A stretch of 64,000 nucleotides of DNA from Calothrix sp. FI2-JRJ7 (GCA_019359675.1 JAHHGX010000020.1:336071-400070); one strand, 5' to 3'; positions 34,959 through 44,210 are shown, counted from the stretch's first letter. Notes: generated from the sequence alone by a model not told the origin. Translations and numbers: made by a program.

Positions 34959-36815
34959 CTAAAACGGGAGGTTATTAAGAAGACCTAATGACCAGCTAAT
35001 AAAGAAACCTAGTATGCTGATACCAATAACGATGGTCAGCATGTACCCTTGTGATTGTCCGGATACACTGTATTTCAAGCTTTGTCCGCTGAATATTGCC
35101 GCAAACCCCACTAAGTTAACTAACCCGTCAATAATGTAGCGGTCACTCCATGCTGATATATTAGAAAGTATTGCGACTATACTTACTACGGTTGATTTGT
35201 ATATACGGTCGATGTAAAAGTCATATCCTAATAAGTCTTGTATAAATCGCCATGCCAGTACAGTTGAACGTGACCATGCTTTGTGTAGATGAATTGTTGA
35301 ACCGAGTAATACCCCGAATGCTGTAGATGACACTAGTAGGGATAATACTGTTAAATTTATACTTTCCCACGTCGGTAGTAAATACCACTGTTGAAGCATT
35401 AATGGTACTAACAAGTTCACAATTGTTAATGAAACCATTGGTATTGACATTTGCCAACCAACTTCCGGCGCCCGTCGAGTTTTCTGCTGTGGTTTACCCC
35501 AAAAAACTAACCGAAAGACTCTGGTCAAATTTAATGCCGTTAACCCGTTGACTAAAACTAATACGACAACTACCCACGGTGAAATATTCGCTAAACCATC
35601 TGCCCAAGACAGCATTGCCCAAAAGCTACCAAGCGGTAACATTGTCACCATACTTGCCGCACCCACAACAAATGCAGTGGTTGTTGCTGGCATTCGCGAC
35701 CATAGTCCACCCATTTCGGTTAAGTCTTGGCTGCTAGTTGTAAAAATGACTGAGCCAGAACTCATAAATAACAGTGCTTTGGCTATGGCATGAGTTAATA
35801 GTAGCATCAGCGCAACACCACCCTGTTCCATACCGACAGCTAAGAATACCAAGCCCATATACGCACTCGTTGAATGTGATAATGCGCGTTTAATATCAGT
35901 TTGGGCTATTGAAACTAGTGTTGCACCAATTGCTGTCACCAAACCCATCACTACTAATGCATTTAACGCTATGGGTGAAAGTGCTAGTACTGGCTGAAGT
36001 TTGTACAGTAAATAGGCGCCACCAGCTACTACCATCGAGTTTCGTAAAATCGACGCTGGGTTGGGACCCTCCATTGCTTCATCTAACCATAAATGGAACG
36101 GAAACTGCGCGCACTTACCCGCTGGTCCAGCAATTAAAGCAAGCCCTAATAAAGTTGATACTACAGGAGAAAGTTCCGCCGTCTGTGCCCACTCGTACAA
36201 GTCTGAAAAATTCAAACTGCCTGCAATCACAGAAAGCGCTACAACAGCCATCAAAAGCATTAAGTCTCCAACGCGCTTCGTCCAAAACGCATCACGTGCG
36301 GCAGTTACAACTAAAGGTTGCGCGTACCAAAAACCAACGAGTAAATACGTTGATAATGTCAGAACTTCCAAAAGCGCGTAACTCAAAAACAACGAATCAC
36401 TGATTGCTAAACCGCTTAACGCTGCTTCAAAAAATCCCATCAAGGCGAAAAAGCGAGCTAATGCCCAGTCTTTTTCCATATATCCCAAGGCATAAATTTG
36501 CGCGAGCAAACTCAAACCAGTTATTAATACTGATGCTCCAACACTAACAGTTGAAATTTCAATAGCAAACGATAAATCAAAATCGGCAGCTTTAAACCAA
36601 GTTACAAGTAAACTTTGCTGGTCACTGTTCCAAATCACTCTAAAAATAAGTAAGCTGTGAACAAAAGCTAATACTGTGGTTAACAAATTCAAGTACGCCG
36701 CTGGTCTTGGACCCGTTCGTCTTATTAGTCCTATTGCCCAAGGTAGCGTCAATATCGCTCCAATTAAGCCATAGAAAGGAACCCACCAACTTGTTGATAG
36801 CAGAAACTGATTCAT
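34959..36815 (-). CDS. ndhF: NDH-1 subunit NdhF (CO2-uptake type)
   Basis: Distal proton-pumping subunit of the CO2-uptake NDH-1 complex, interacting with the CO2 hydration protein. 618 residues: about 16 hydrophobic segments, with VLITGLSLLAQIYALGYMEK, GKCAQFPFHLWLDEAMEGPN, TDIKRALSHSTSAYMGLVFL, and a long amphipathic C-terminal section (about 490-560) ending in one more helix. First gene of the leftward operon ndhF-ndhD-cupB, divergent from the ccm operon across 646 bp. The shortened length relative to respiratory NdhF1 fits the NdhF3/F4 group. Confidence 0.92.
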   Translation of the reverse strand: MNQFLLSTSWWVPFYGLIGAILTLPWAIGLIRRTGPRPAAYLNLLTTVLAFVHSLLIFRVIWNSDQQSLLVTWFKAADFDLSFAIEISTVSVGASVLITGLSLLAQIYALGYMEKDWALARFFALMGFFEAALSGLAISDSLFLSYALLEVLTLSTYLLVGFWYAQPLVVTAARDAFWTKRVGDLMLLMAVVALSVIAGSLNFSDLYEWAQTAELSPVVSTLLGLALIAGPAGKCAQFPFHLWLDEAMEGPNPASILRNSMVVAGGAYLLYKLQPVLALSPIALNALVVMGLVTAIGATLVSIAQTDIKRALSHSTSAYMGLVFLAVGMEQGGVALMLLLTHAIAKALLFMSSGSVIFTTSSQDLTEMGGLWSRMPATTTAFVVGAASMVTMLPLGSFWAMLSWADGLANISPWVVVVLVLVNGLTALNLTRVFRLVFWGKPQQKTRRAPEVGWQMSIPMVSLTIVNLLVPLMLQQWYLLPTWESINLTVLSLLVSSTAFGVLLGSTIHLHKAWSRSTVLAWRFIQDLLGYDFYIDRIYKSTVVSIVAILSNISAWSDRYIIDGLVNLVGFAAIFSGQSLKYSVSGQSQGYMLTIVIGISILGFFISWSLGLLNNLPF

Positions 36816-37461
36816 TTAAACTTCCCGATTTGCCGTAATTTAAAAAAATTATTAACGATGAAACTAAGTTAACTAAAAGCTATGTCCTAAAATTGTGTTC
36901 AATATATAAATTGCACGGAATAGCTTTTTATTACTTAGATTTTCTCGGAAATATGTCAAAAAGACTACTATGCTTCGCATAAATAAACATTATCTTTTCA
37001 CGTCCAAGCCCCTACCTGCTAAGATTTTCTTTGTCTCAAAAATCCAGCTTATATGTTTTATAACAAAAACTTATATTTTGAGAAAAAATAAATGGTCAGC
37101 GCACGCTTGCAGCAGAACACTCGCAGAGAGGCGCCATATACGCTCTCGCTCGACTACTCCCTCACGGTAGATTTGTCACTGTCACGTTTATTTATAAACT
37201 AACAGTATAAAGAAATTATAAATCATAAGGCATGGAGAAGGAATCCGTAGTCTATGAGAACCGGAAATACACTGATATTAAGTTGGTTAAGTTTTTCAAA
37301 ACCATTTTATTATAAAGTATTATAGTAATTTATCTTGCCAGGGGTGCCAACCTTTTCTATGCTTAAGAACGAGAGTGCTTTTTGAATTGGACTAAGATGA
37401 GCATCCCCGTCAAAAAATTCAGTAAGCAAAGTGTCGCGTAAATTTTTGTAGGAGTCTAGAA
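36816..37461. promoter_or_regulatory. Divergent control region between CO2-uptake and carboxysome operons
   Basis: 646 bp without a convincing gene. It must contain promoters for leftward ndhF and rightward ccmK. It holds one GGCGCC (37,131) within a GC-richer island (37,095-37,165), flanked by AT-rich sequence. The ribosome-binding site for ccmK is AGGAG at about 37,451. LysR-type T-N11-A half-sites are too degenerate to place by eye. Confidence 0.6.
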
Positions 37462-37770
37462 GTGCCAATTGCAGTTGGAATGATTGAGACTAAGGGTTTT
37501 CCGGCAGTTGTAGAAGCTGCGGATGCGATGGTTAAGGCTGCACGTGTAACCTTAGTTGGATATGAAAAAATCGGTAGCGCTCGCGTTACCGTTATTGTCC
37601 GAGGTGACGTATCAGAAGTACAAGCTTCGGTAGCTGCTGGAATTGAAGCTGCGCGTCGTGTTAATGGTGGTGAAGTCGTATCCACACACATTATTGCACG
37701 TCCACATGAGAACCTAGAGTATGTACTACCAATTCGATATACCGAAGCGGTTGAACAATTCCGGACATAA
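37462..37770 (+). CDS. ccmK: Carboxysome shell hexamer protein CcmK (first copy, CcmK2-like)
   Basis: 102-residue BMC-domain protein forming the flat hexameric facets of the beta-carboxysome. GTG 37,462 start gives [20 protein letters not shown]; the pore loop [10 protein letters not shown] and [17 protein letters not shown] are typical. No C-terminal extension, as in CcmK2. The second ccmK lies 213 bp downstream, separated by a hairpin. Most abundant shell protein, expected to be the most highly expressed gene of the operon. Confidence 0.95.
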   Translation: MPIAVGMIETKGFPAVVEAADAMVKAARVTLVGYEKIGSARVTVIVRGDVSEVQASVAAGIEAARRVNGGEVVSTHIIARPHENLEYVLPIRYTEAVEQFRT

Positions 37771-37784
37771 TTTGTAGTACTGGT

Positions 37785-37812
37785 GTATTACAGCATTTAA
37801 GTACTGTAATAC
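37785..37812 (+). promoter_or_regulatory. Hairpin between the two ccmK genes
   Basis: GTATTACAG and CTGTAATAC (9-bp stem, 10-nt loop) 15 nt after the first ccmK stop. No U-tract follows, so processing, mRNA protection or partial attenuation is more likely than full termination. Confidence 0.6.
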
Positions 37813-37983
37813 GGCAACAGGAGATGCTTGGGTTTTAGATTTTGGATTGAGTCTGTAGCTGTTTCTAAGTACAAACTAAGTTTGGTAAATTTTGATACAA
37901 GTACAATTAAAATTCAGAATTTGAAATCCGACTTCACCTTTTAGATCAAAAACGTTTTCCTAACCCTCATTAAGGATAAAAAA

Positions 37984-38328
37984 ATGTCGATTGCAGTCGG
38001 AATGGTAGAAACATTGGGCTTCCCAGCAGTTGTAGAAGCTGCGGATGCAATGGTCAAAGCTGCGCGTGTAACTTTGGTTGGATATGAGAAAATTGGAAGC
38101 GGACGTGTAACGGTAATAGTCCGTGGAGATGTGTCAGAAGTGCAAGCCTCTGTAGCAGCTGGTGTTGAAAACGTGAAGCGCGTTAATGGTGGACAAGTTT
38201 TATCCACACACATTATTGCTCGTCCTCACGAAAACTTAGAGTACGTTTTACCTATTCGCTACACCGAAGATGTAGAACAGTTCCGCGAAAACGTTAACGC
38301 TATTCGTCCTTTTGGTAGAAGACCGTAG
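37984..38328 (+). CDS. ccmK: Carboxysome shell hexamer protein CcmK (second copy, CcmK1-like)
   Basis: 114-residue BMC protein, about 85-90 % alike to the first copy by eye, with the extra C-terminal [13 protein letters not shown] that marks the CcmK1 form. Differences cluster at the first helix and at [10 protein letters not shown] in the pore loop. It can form hexamers and probably mixed shell facets. ccmL follows after 31 bp. Confidence 0.95.
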   Translation: MSIAVGMVETLGFPAVVEAADAMVKAARVTLVGYEKIGSGRVTVIVRGDVSEVQASVAAGVENVKRVNGGQVLSTHIIARPHENLEYVLPIRYTEDVEQFRENVNAIRPFGRRP

Positions 38329-38359
38329 TTACAACCCAAATTAAATAGCGTCCGGAATA

Positions 38360-38662
38360 ATGCAAATTGCCAAGGTTCGCGGAACAGTAGTTAGCACCCA
38401 AAAAGACCCAAGTCTTCGAGGTGTAAAACTGCTTTTATTACAATTTGTTGATGAAGAAGGACAACTCTTGCAATTGTATGAAGTGGCTGCTGATAGCGTG
38501 GGTGCAGGAGTTGATGAGTGGGTGCTAGTAAGTCGTGGTAGTGCCGCACGTCAAGTTCAGGGTTCTGAACAACGTCCTTTAGATGCAGCAGTTATAGCGA
38601 TTATCGACACAGTTTATGTCGAAGACCGCATGATTTACAGCAAAAAAGATCAATATCGTTAG
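38360..38662 (+). CDS. ccmL: Carboxysome shell vertex protein CcmL
   Basis: 100-residue EutN/CcmL-fold protein whose pentamers cap the twelve vertices of the carboxysome. MQIAKVRGTVVSTQKDPSLR, the loop LLLLQFVDEEGQLLQLYEV and VDEWVLVSRGSAARQ match the family; the end AAVIAIIDTVYVEDRMIYSK is standard. A run of AATTCGC heptamers (38,664-38,699) separates it from ccmM. Confidence 0.95.
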   Translation: MQIAKVRGTVVSTQKDPSLRGVKLLLLQFVDEEGQLLQLYEVAADSVGAGVDEWVLVSRGSAARQVQGSEQRPLDAAVIAIIDTVYVEDRMIYSKKDQYR

Positions 38663-38663
38663 A

Positions 38664-38699
38664 AATTCGCAATTCGCAACTCGCAATTCGCAATTTGCA
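38664..38699 (+). repeat. Heptamer tandem repeat AATTCGC between ccmL and ccmM
   Basis: About five units: AATTCGC, AATTCGC, AACTCGC, AATTCGC, AATTTGC. A short STRR-type repeat within the ccm operon, just upstream of the ccmM ribosome-binding site (AGGAGG, 38,716). Confidence 0.85.
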
Positions 38700-38728
38700 G
38701 TTGCGTTTAATCCAGGAGGCAGAAACTA

Positions 38729-40483
38729 ATGGCAGTCCGTAGCGCGGTGGAGGCGGCGCCCCCAACCCCGTGGTCAAAGAATTTGGCTGAACCAAACATC
38801 GATGCAACGGCGTTTGTACACTCATTTTCCCATATCATCGGGGATGTAGAAATTGGCGCCAATGTAATTATTGCACCAGGTACTTCAGTGCGAGCTGACG
38901 AAGGTACGCCGTTTTATATAGGTGAAAATACTAATCTCCAAGATGGTGTAGTAATGCACGGCTTGGAGCAAGGTCGCGTAATTGGCGACAATAAGAAAGA
39001 ATATTCGGTATGGGTAGGTAAAGACACCTGTATCACTCACATGGCTTTGATTCATGGCCCTTGTTATGTGGGAAATAATTGTTTTATCGGCTTTCGCTCG
39101 ACGGTATTTAATGCCAGAATCGGTGACGGTTGTATTGTAATGATGCACGCGCTTATTCAGGATGTAGAAATTCCGCCGGGTAAGTACGTACCATCAGGAG
39201 CAATAATTACTAGCCAGCAACAAGCCGACCGTTTGCCAGATGTGCAAGGTTCGGATAAAGAGTTTGCTCACCACGTAGTTGGTATCAATCAATCTCTTCG
39301 CGCTGGTTATCTCTGTGCTGCGGACACAAAGTGTATTACGACGATTCGGAATGAGTCTAAGTCGTCTAGTCAGAGTCAAAATAACGGTTTTAGTTTTGCT
39401 TTTGAGAGGGACAACGAGGTGTTAGGTAATAAGTTAGGCGCCGAAACAGTAGAACAATTACGCTATTTGTTAGAGCAAGGATTCAAAATTGGAACCGAAC
39501 ATGTTGACCAGCGTCGATTCCGCACTGGTTCATGGGCTAGCTGTTCTCCAATTGAAGCGCGTTCAATACAGGATGCTATTGCAGCATTAGAATCGTGTTT
39601 AGTTGAACATAGTGGCGAGTACGTCCGTTTGTTTGGTATTGATAAAGGTAGACGTCGCGTTCTCGAAACAATTATTCAACGTCCTGATGGTGCAGCGGCA
39701 CCATCAGCTACAACGGTTGGATTCAAGGCGCCAGCTACAAGTTACGGTAGTAATGGTGGTAACCATAGCAACGTTAGCACTACTTATGGAAATGCAGGCG
39801 CCAGCTACAGCAATGGTAACGGTAGCGGTCGCATTAGCAGCGAAACTGTAGAGCAAATTCGCTCCTTACTCAGTAGTGGATACAGAATTGGTACGGAACA
39901 CGTAGACGAAAGACGCTTCCGTACAGGTTCATGGCAAAGCTGTCAACCAATCGAATCAACCTCCGCAAATGACGTAATTTCTGCTTTGGAAGATTGTATG
40001 TTAAATCACCAAGGCGATTACGTGCGTTTAATTGGTATCGACCCGAAAGCCAAGCGCCGCGTTCTCGAAACAATAATCCAACGTCCGAATGGAGCGCCTG
40101 CACCTAGTAGCAATGGTACCCCGAAATCTTTTGCAGCAGGCGCAGTATCGGCGCCTGCTGCAAGTTATTCTAGCTATTCTTCTTCGTCGAGCAAATCTTC
40201 GAGTTACTCCTCTTCTAGTTCACGCTTAAGTCCAGAGGTCATCGACCATCTGCGCCAGCTCACTGGTGGAGGGTATAAAATTAGCGCAGAACACGTAGAC
40301 GAACGCCGTTTCCGCACTGGTTCGTGGCAAAGCTGCGGGCAAATTCAGGCAAATTCTGAACGTGACGCTGCTGCTGCACTCGAAGGATTCCTCTCGGAAT
40401 ATCAAGGTGAATACGTGCGTTTAATTGGTATTGACCCCAAAGCCAAGCGTCGCATCTTAGAATTAATCATCCAACGTCCGTAG
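38729..40483 (+). CDS. ccmM: Carboxysome scaffold CcmM: gamma-carbonic-anhydrase domain plus three RbcS-like modules
   Basis: Nucleates Rubisco and links it to the shell through CcmN. 584 residues: a hexapeptide-repeat gamma-carbonic anhydrase domain (1-210) with zinc ligands His77, His104 and His109 and the paired cysteines Cys196/Cys202 of the redox-sensitive loop; then three small-subunit-like modules at about 238-318, 366-455 and 497-584, each with [13 protein letters not shown], joined by Ser/Gly/Asn-rich linkers. An in-frame GTG at 39,419 (residue 231), preceded by GAGAGGG, can start a short three-module form equivalent to CcmM35. The stop TAG is the first codon of a dispersed palindrome. 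Confidence 0.97.
   Translation: MAVRSAVEAAPPTPWSKNLAEPNIDATAFVHSFSHIIGDVEIGANVIIAPGTSVRADEGTPFYIGENTNLQDGVVMHGLEQGRVIGDNKKEYSVWVGKDTCITHMALIHGPCYVGNNCFIGFRSTVFNARIGDGCIVMMHALIQDVEIPPGKYVPSGAIITSQQQADRLPDVQGSDKEFAHHVVGINQSLRAGYLCAADTKCITTIRNESKSSSQSQNNGFSFAFERDNEVLGNKLGAETVEQLRYLLEQGFKIGTEHVDQRRFRTGSWASCSPIEARSIQDAIAALESCLVEHSGEYVRLFGIDKGRRRVLETIIQRPDGAAAPSATTVGFKAPATSYGSNGGNHSNVSTTYGNAGASYSNGNGSGRISSETVEQIRSLLSSGYRIGTEHVDERRFRTGSWQSCQPIESTSANDVISALEDCMLNHQGDYVRLIGIDPKAKRRVLETIIQRPNGAPAPSSNGTPKSFAAGAVSAPAASYSSYSSSSSKSSSYSSSSSRLSPEVIDHLRQLTGGGYKISAEHVDERRFRTGSWQSCGQIQANSERDAAAALEGFLSEYQGEYVRLIGIDPKAKRRILELIIQRP
39419..39421 (+). promoter_or_regulatory. Probable internal translation start for short CcmM
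   Basis: GTG in frame with ccmM, with GAGAGGG 9-15 nt upstream, positioned just before the first RbcS-like module. It would give a product of 354 residues. Confidence 0.6.
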
Positions 40484-40542
40484 GGTGTGTGACGCTATGA
40501 GAATTCTTAAACGAAGCTCACAATTCTCTAGCGTCATGCACA
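40481..40542. repeat. TAGGGTGYGTRACGC palindromic element (copy 3), containing the ccmM stop codon
   Basis: TAGGGTGTGTGACGCTATG and CTAGCGTCATGCACA arms with AAACGAAGCTCACAATTCT inside. Its TAG is the ccmM stop. Confidence 0.85.
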
Positions 40543-40549
40543 GAAACGA

Positions 40550-40679
40550 GATTTATGGTGTGTAAAAGCACTTTAATCTTGTGGGTATTTATTTAAGATT
40601 TATGGTGTGTGAAAGCACTTTAATCTTGTGGGCATTTATTTAAGATTTATGGTGCGTGAAAGCACTTTAATCTTGCGTA
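40550..40679 (+). repeat. 47-bp tandem repeat between ccmM and ccmN
   Basis: Two full units (40,550-40,596 and 40,597-40,643) and a third of about 36 bp. Each contains GATTTATGGTGTGTGAAAGC and ACTTTAATCTTGTGGGC. Units are expansions of the left arm of a GTGAAAGC palindrome whose right arm (ATAGCTTTCACGCACCCTAC) follows at 40,697-40,716. Confidence 0.9.
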
Positions 40680-40744
40680 ATATTGCTTGATTGTAATAGC
40701 TTTCACGCACCCTACAATTTTTTGCTTAAAGGTAACGTTTTATT

Positions 40745-41569
40745 ATGTCAGTGCCGCCACTGCTGCGACTTGGTAGTAGCTTTGAATCTTATATCGGTGG
40801 CGAGGTGATAATTCACGAAAGTGCAGTAATTGCACCCGGTGTAATTTTAAACGCAGCTCCAAATAGCAAGATTATAATCGGTGCTGGGGTATGTATTGGT
40901 ATGGGTTCAGTAATTCAAGTTGATACAGGTACCCTGGAAATCGAAGCTGGAGCAAGCTTAGGTGCCGGATTTTTGATGGTTGGTGAGGGTAAAATTGGAG
41001 CAAATGCTTGTATTGGTGCAGCTACGACTGTCTTTAGATGTTCGGTGGAAGCATTCCAAGTTGTGGCGCCGGGTTCAATACTAGGAGATAAAAGTCGTAA
41101 CACTATTGATATTGAAAAGGGCTTAGAGAATCAACCTACAAGTCAACCTGCAAGTCAAGATAGTTCAAGTCAAGATGCTTTGAATTCAACTCAAACTACA
41201 CAGCAAGAACTAGAGGATGTATGGTCTGAGGGTAGTAATAGTAACAGCACTTACAGCAACAATAGATATAAGTTTAATAATGGATATTATTCTGCGAGTA
41301 AAATAAAGCACGAGACTGCGAGCTTGAGTTCAACGCCAACAGCGAACAACCCTGACGCGGTTCCATCACAGTCTGATATTTCTAATAGCTCTAGTTTAAT
41401 TCCCCAACAACCATCATCAAGTTCTATCCAACCTCAAGCCAACGTTGATCAAAACACTTTTGGTACTCATATTTCTGGACAAACGAGTATCCAGCGACTA
41501 TTAGTAACTTTATTCCCCCATCGACAAGCGTTAAATAAACCTTTGTTAGATGACGGCGAGTCAGAATAA
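40745..41569 (+). CDS. ccmN: Carboxysome assembly protein CcmN
   Basis: Adaptor joining the CcmM core to the CcmK shell. 274 residues: N-terminal hexapeptide-repeat beta helix (about 1-125, IIHESAVIAPGVILN and similar), a long disordered Ser/Gln/Asn-rich linker (about 130-240), and the amphipathic encapsulation peptide TSIQRLLVTLFPHRQALN (about 247-264) followed by KPLLDDGESE. In other species this peptide binds CcmK. Separated from ccmM by about 260 bp of repeats, unusually long for the operon. Confidence 0.93.
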   Translation: MSVPPLLRLGSSFESYIGGEVIIHESAVIAPGVILNAAPNSKIIIGAGVCIGMGSVIQVDTGTLEIEAGASLGAGFLMVGEGKIGANACIGAATTVFRCSVEAFQVVAPGSILGDKSRNTIDIEKGLENQPTSQPASQDSSSQDALNSTQTTQQELEDVWSEGSNSNSTYSNNRYKFNNGYYSASKIKHETASLSSTPTANNPDAVPSQSDISNSSSLIPQQPSSSSIQPQANVDQNTFGTHISGQTSIQRLLVTLFPHRQALNKPLLDDGESE

Positions 41570-41622
41570 GTGTTAATTCTTAAGTACGGTATTATCAAGT
41601 CGAGTATCCAGGAGTTAGGAGA

Positions 41623-42387
41623 ATGGACGCATACAATCAACGCTCGATTGGCGCGAATCAGCCTCGACGAGATATACTCAAGGATACAGCCTTGGGAATG
41701 GTATCAACGCGCAGTTTTCCTGCAATAGTTGGCACGGCGGATATGATGCTCAAGTCGGCAGGTGTACACTTAATTGGCTATGAAAAAATAGGTGATGGTT
41801 ATTGCACTGCTGTTATACGCGGTGGAATTGCCGATATTCGTTTGGCCGTTCAAACTGGTGAAGATACTGCTAAACAATTTAATGAGTTTGTCTCAAGTTT
41901 AGTAATTCCCCGTCCGTATCCTAACTTAGAAGTTATATTGCCTATTAATAGCCGTTTAAGTCAGCTTGCAGAGGGAGACTCCTACAGTCGCTTAAGCAAT
42001 TTAGCTATTGGCTTAATAGAAACACGGGGTTTTCCCGCATTGGTCGGCGCCGCTGATGCTATGCTCAAAGCTGCCGATGTACAGTTAGCAGCTTATGAAA
42101 AAATAGGAGCTGGTTTGTGTACCGCAATAATTCGCGGTTCAGTAGCAAATGTCGCTGTTGCAGTCGAAGCTGGAATGAATGAAGCTGAACGTATTGGTGA
42201 ACTTAATGCTGTAATGGTTATTCCACGACCACTTGACGAACTCGAACAAACATTGCCCGTCGCAAGTTGTTGGGTAGAAGAACGTCAACCGTTGAATATA
42301 CCACTCAATATTAGACAACCAGTTGCAGAAGCTCAAGAATTACCAGAATTAGCAAAACTCCCAATGAAAATTACAGAAGAACTATAG
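41623..42387 (+). CDS. ccmO: Carboxysome shell protein CcmO (tandem BMC domains)
   Basis: 254 residues with two BMC domains, about 24-105 (LGMVSTRSFPAIVGTADMML, YEKIGDGYCTAVIRG) and about 126-208 (IGLIETRGFPALVGAADAML, YEKIGAGLCTAIIRG), forming pseudohexameric trimers that probably sit at shell edges or facets. N-terminal 22 residues and a C-terminal tail rich in Pro/Glu lie outside the fold. ATG 41,623 follows a GTTAGGAG ribosome-binding site. Last gene of the rightward ccm operon. Confidence 0.94.
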   Translation: MDAYNQRSIGANQPRRDILKDTALGMVSTRSFPAIVGTADMMLKSAGVHLIGYEKIGDGYCTAVIRGGIADIRLAVQTGEDTAKQFNEFVSSLVIPRPYPNLEVILPINSRLSQLAEGDSYSRLSNLAIGLIETRGFPALVGAADAMLKAADVQLAAYEKIGAGLCTAIIRGSVANVAVAVEAGMNEAERIGELNAVMVIPRPLDELEQTLPVASCWVEERQPLNIPLNIRQPVAEAQELPELAKLPMKITEEL

Positions 42388-43208
42388 TTAATTGCTATTA
42401 AAAAAAAACGTTGTACACACCTAATAGATTAGAGGTTAGTACAACGCTAAATACTATCCCCCAAGATTTATTTCTTTAAGGTGTGTAACGCGGTGTCAGC
42501 GCTATGAACAAAGTTCACTATAAGCCTTTGAGACTCATAACGAATCGATGGTAGTGAGACTTTGATTTTCTAGTGCTGTGGGTGGAAGGCATCTTACGCT
42601 TTGCTTGTTTTTCGATGATAGCCGTTCTAGCTCATAAAGAAAAGACGAATATTCTGATATGCAGGATAAATAAATACCTATTAAACAATTCGCAATTTAC
42701 TCCACACATAAACATGCGATTACATTTGTCTTCAATTGCGGAATATTACTGAGATTTTACTGGAATTTTAGAATGGCGCCGAAACTTGATGAAGGAAAAA
42801 GTTAACGTTACATAGGCTTTTTACTATCGTTTTCATTTAATTTATGATTAAGTTCATAGACTCTAATCTATGGTGCAGAAAAAATTTTAGGTTTTTGCCA
42901 TTATTTTCTGCACTATTTCTTAGTGTTCTGTGATACTAGAGTTATATAGTGATGTCAATTGAGCTGTAATATTACTCGATATAGTTGTTAAATGGTTAAT
43001 CAAAGGACTATTCGTTTATTTGTTTTTCAAAAAAAAGAACCTTTAAAAACGAGCTAGAACACAGGAAACGGTTCGCACCATCCGAGCATCTGGCAAAAAA
43101 GTAGTCCTTTGTGTAATAAACGGTTAATAACATGCGTGTAATAATGCTTTCTCAAAAAGAATTGCTAATTGCTATAGCGTATGAACTGCTATTAGAGGAG
43201 AATCACCT
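42388..43208. other. Long intergenic region after ccmO
   Basis: 821 bp. It contains a hairpin GTTGTAC ... GTACAAC (42,411-42,446) flanked on its left by nine A, hence a terminator in the minus direction or bidirectional; a single arm GGTGTGTAACGCGGTGTC of the TAGGGTG family (42,480); one GGCGCC (42,775); then AT-rich sequence with the AGAGGAG ribosome-binding site of the LysR gene. No coding region found. Confidence 0.6.
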
Positions 43209-44138
43209 TTGAACCAAGCCACCCTACACCAGTTAAAGGTGTTCGAGGCAGCGGCACGTCACGGTAGCTTTACCCGTGCTGCTGAAGAACTATTTTTGAC
43301 GCAACCTACTGTTTCGATGCAAATAAAACAACTTACCAAATCGGTTGGGTTGCCTTTATTTGAGCAGGTTGGCAAACGTTTGTATTTGACTGAGGCAGGA
43401 AGAGAGTTATTTGCAACTTGCCGTCAAATTTTTGATACTATAGCTCAATTTGAGATGAAGGTCGCGGACTTAAAAGGTCTGAAACAAGGGCAATTGCGCT
43501 TGGCTGTAATTACTACTGCAAAGTATTTTATCCCCCGCCTTCTTGGTCCATTTTGTCAATTATACCCAGGTATAGATATTGCATTACAGGTAACAAATCA
43601 CGAGGGTATTCTCGAACGCATGAGCGCGAACCTCGATGATTTATACATCTTGAGCCAAGTACCTGAGCATATGGACGTTAACTACCAACCATTCTTAGAA
43701 AATCCAATGGTTGTTGTGGCGCCAATAAATCATCGACTAGCGAAGGAGAAAAATATTTCCATTCAGCAGCTAGAAGACGAACCATTTATCATGCGCGAAC
43801 CAGGTTCGGGAACTCGTCGTTCTATCCAACAGTTATTTGACGAACACAATATTAGTGTGAAAGTCAAACTAGAGCTAGGAAGTAACGAAGCGATAAAACA
43901 AGCAATTGCAGGTGGTTTAGGAATCTCAGTACTATCGCGTCACACCCTGATGCCAGAATCAGGAGACTTGACGATTTTAGATGTTGAGCATTTCCCTATT
44001 AAACGTGATTGGTACATGGTTTACCCCAATGGTAAACAGCTTTCAATTGTCGCGCGCACTTATTGCGAGTACCTTTTGGATGCAGCCAAGCAATTTAATC
44101 AAAAAACTATTGGAGTTTATGCCGAAGCCGAAAGATAA
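43209..44138 (+). CDS. LysR-type regulator of inorganic-carbon genes (CmpR/NdhR group)
   Basis: 309-residue LysR regulator. Winged helix-turn-helix at 1-60 (HQLKVFEAAARHGSFTRAAE, QPTVSMQIKQL), effector domain about 92-300 with GSGTRRSIQQLFDEH and ELGSNEAIKQAIAGGLGISV. It resembles CmpR and NdhR/CcmR, which sense 2-phosphoglycolate, ribulose-1,5-bisphosphate or 2-oxoglutarate and control bicarbonate and CO2 uptake genes; which of the two cannot be decided. TTG 43,209 start with AGAGGAG in front. Its place next to the ccm and ndh operons supports a role in controlling them. Confidence 0.88.
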   Translation: MNQATLHQLKVFEAAARHGSFTRAAEELFLTQPTVSMQIKQLTKSVGLPLFEQVGKRLYLTEAGRELFATCRQIFDTIAQFEMKVADLKGLKQGQLRLAVITTAKYFIPRLLGPFCQLYPGIDIALQVTNHEGILERMSANLDDLYILSQVPEHMDVNYQPFLENPMVVVAPINHRLAKEKNISIQQLEDEPFIMREPGSGTRRSIQQLFDEHNISVKVKLELGSNEAIKQAIAGGLGISVLSRHTLMPESGDLTILDVEHFPIKRDWYMVYPNGKQLSIVARTYCEYLLDAAKQFNQKTIGVYAEAER

Positions 44139-44184
44139 ACTTTAATTGGCACTGCTTGATAATGGTACACATGTCGCTATATAT

Positions 44185-44210
44185 CGCCATGCGGATGGCG
44201 CCGTCTTTTT
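44185..44210 (+). terminator. Terminator after the LysR gene
   Basis: CGCCAT-GCGG-ATGGCG stem-loop followed by CCGTCTTTTTG. The right arm contains a GGCGCC. Confidence 0.8.

Noticed and set aside
36061..36403. Long plus-strand frames opposite ndhF
   Set aside because: Mirror frames caused by codon bias of the membrane protein gene.
40550..40679. CRISPR array
   Set aside because: The 47-bp units are directly adjacent without spacers and derive from a palindromic repeat arm. No array was seen elsewhere.
42388..43208. tRNA or other structured RNA gene in the long gaps
   Set aside because: No cloverleaf-like GTTCRA arm or known RNA was found in this or the other long intergenic regions.
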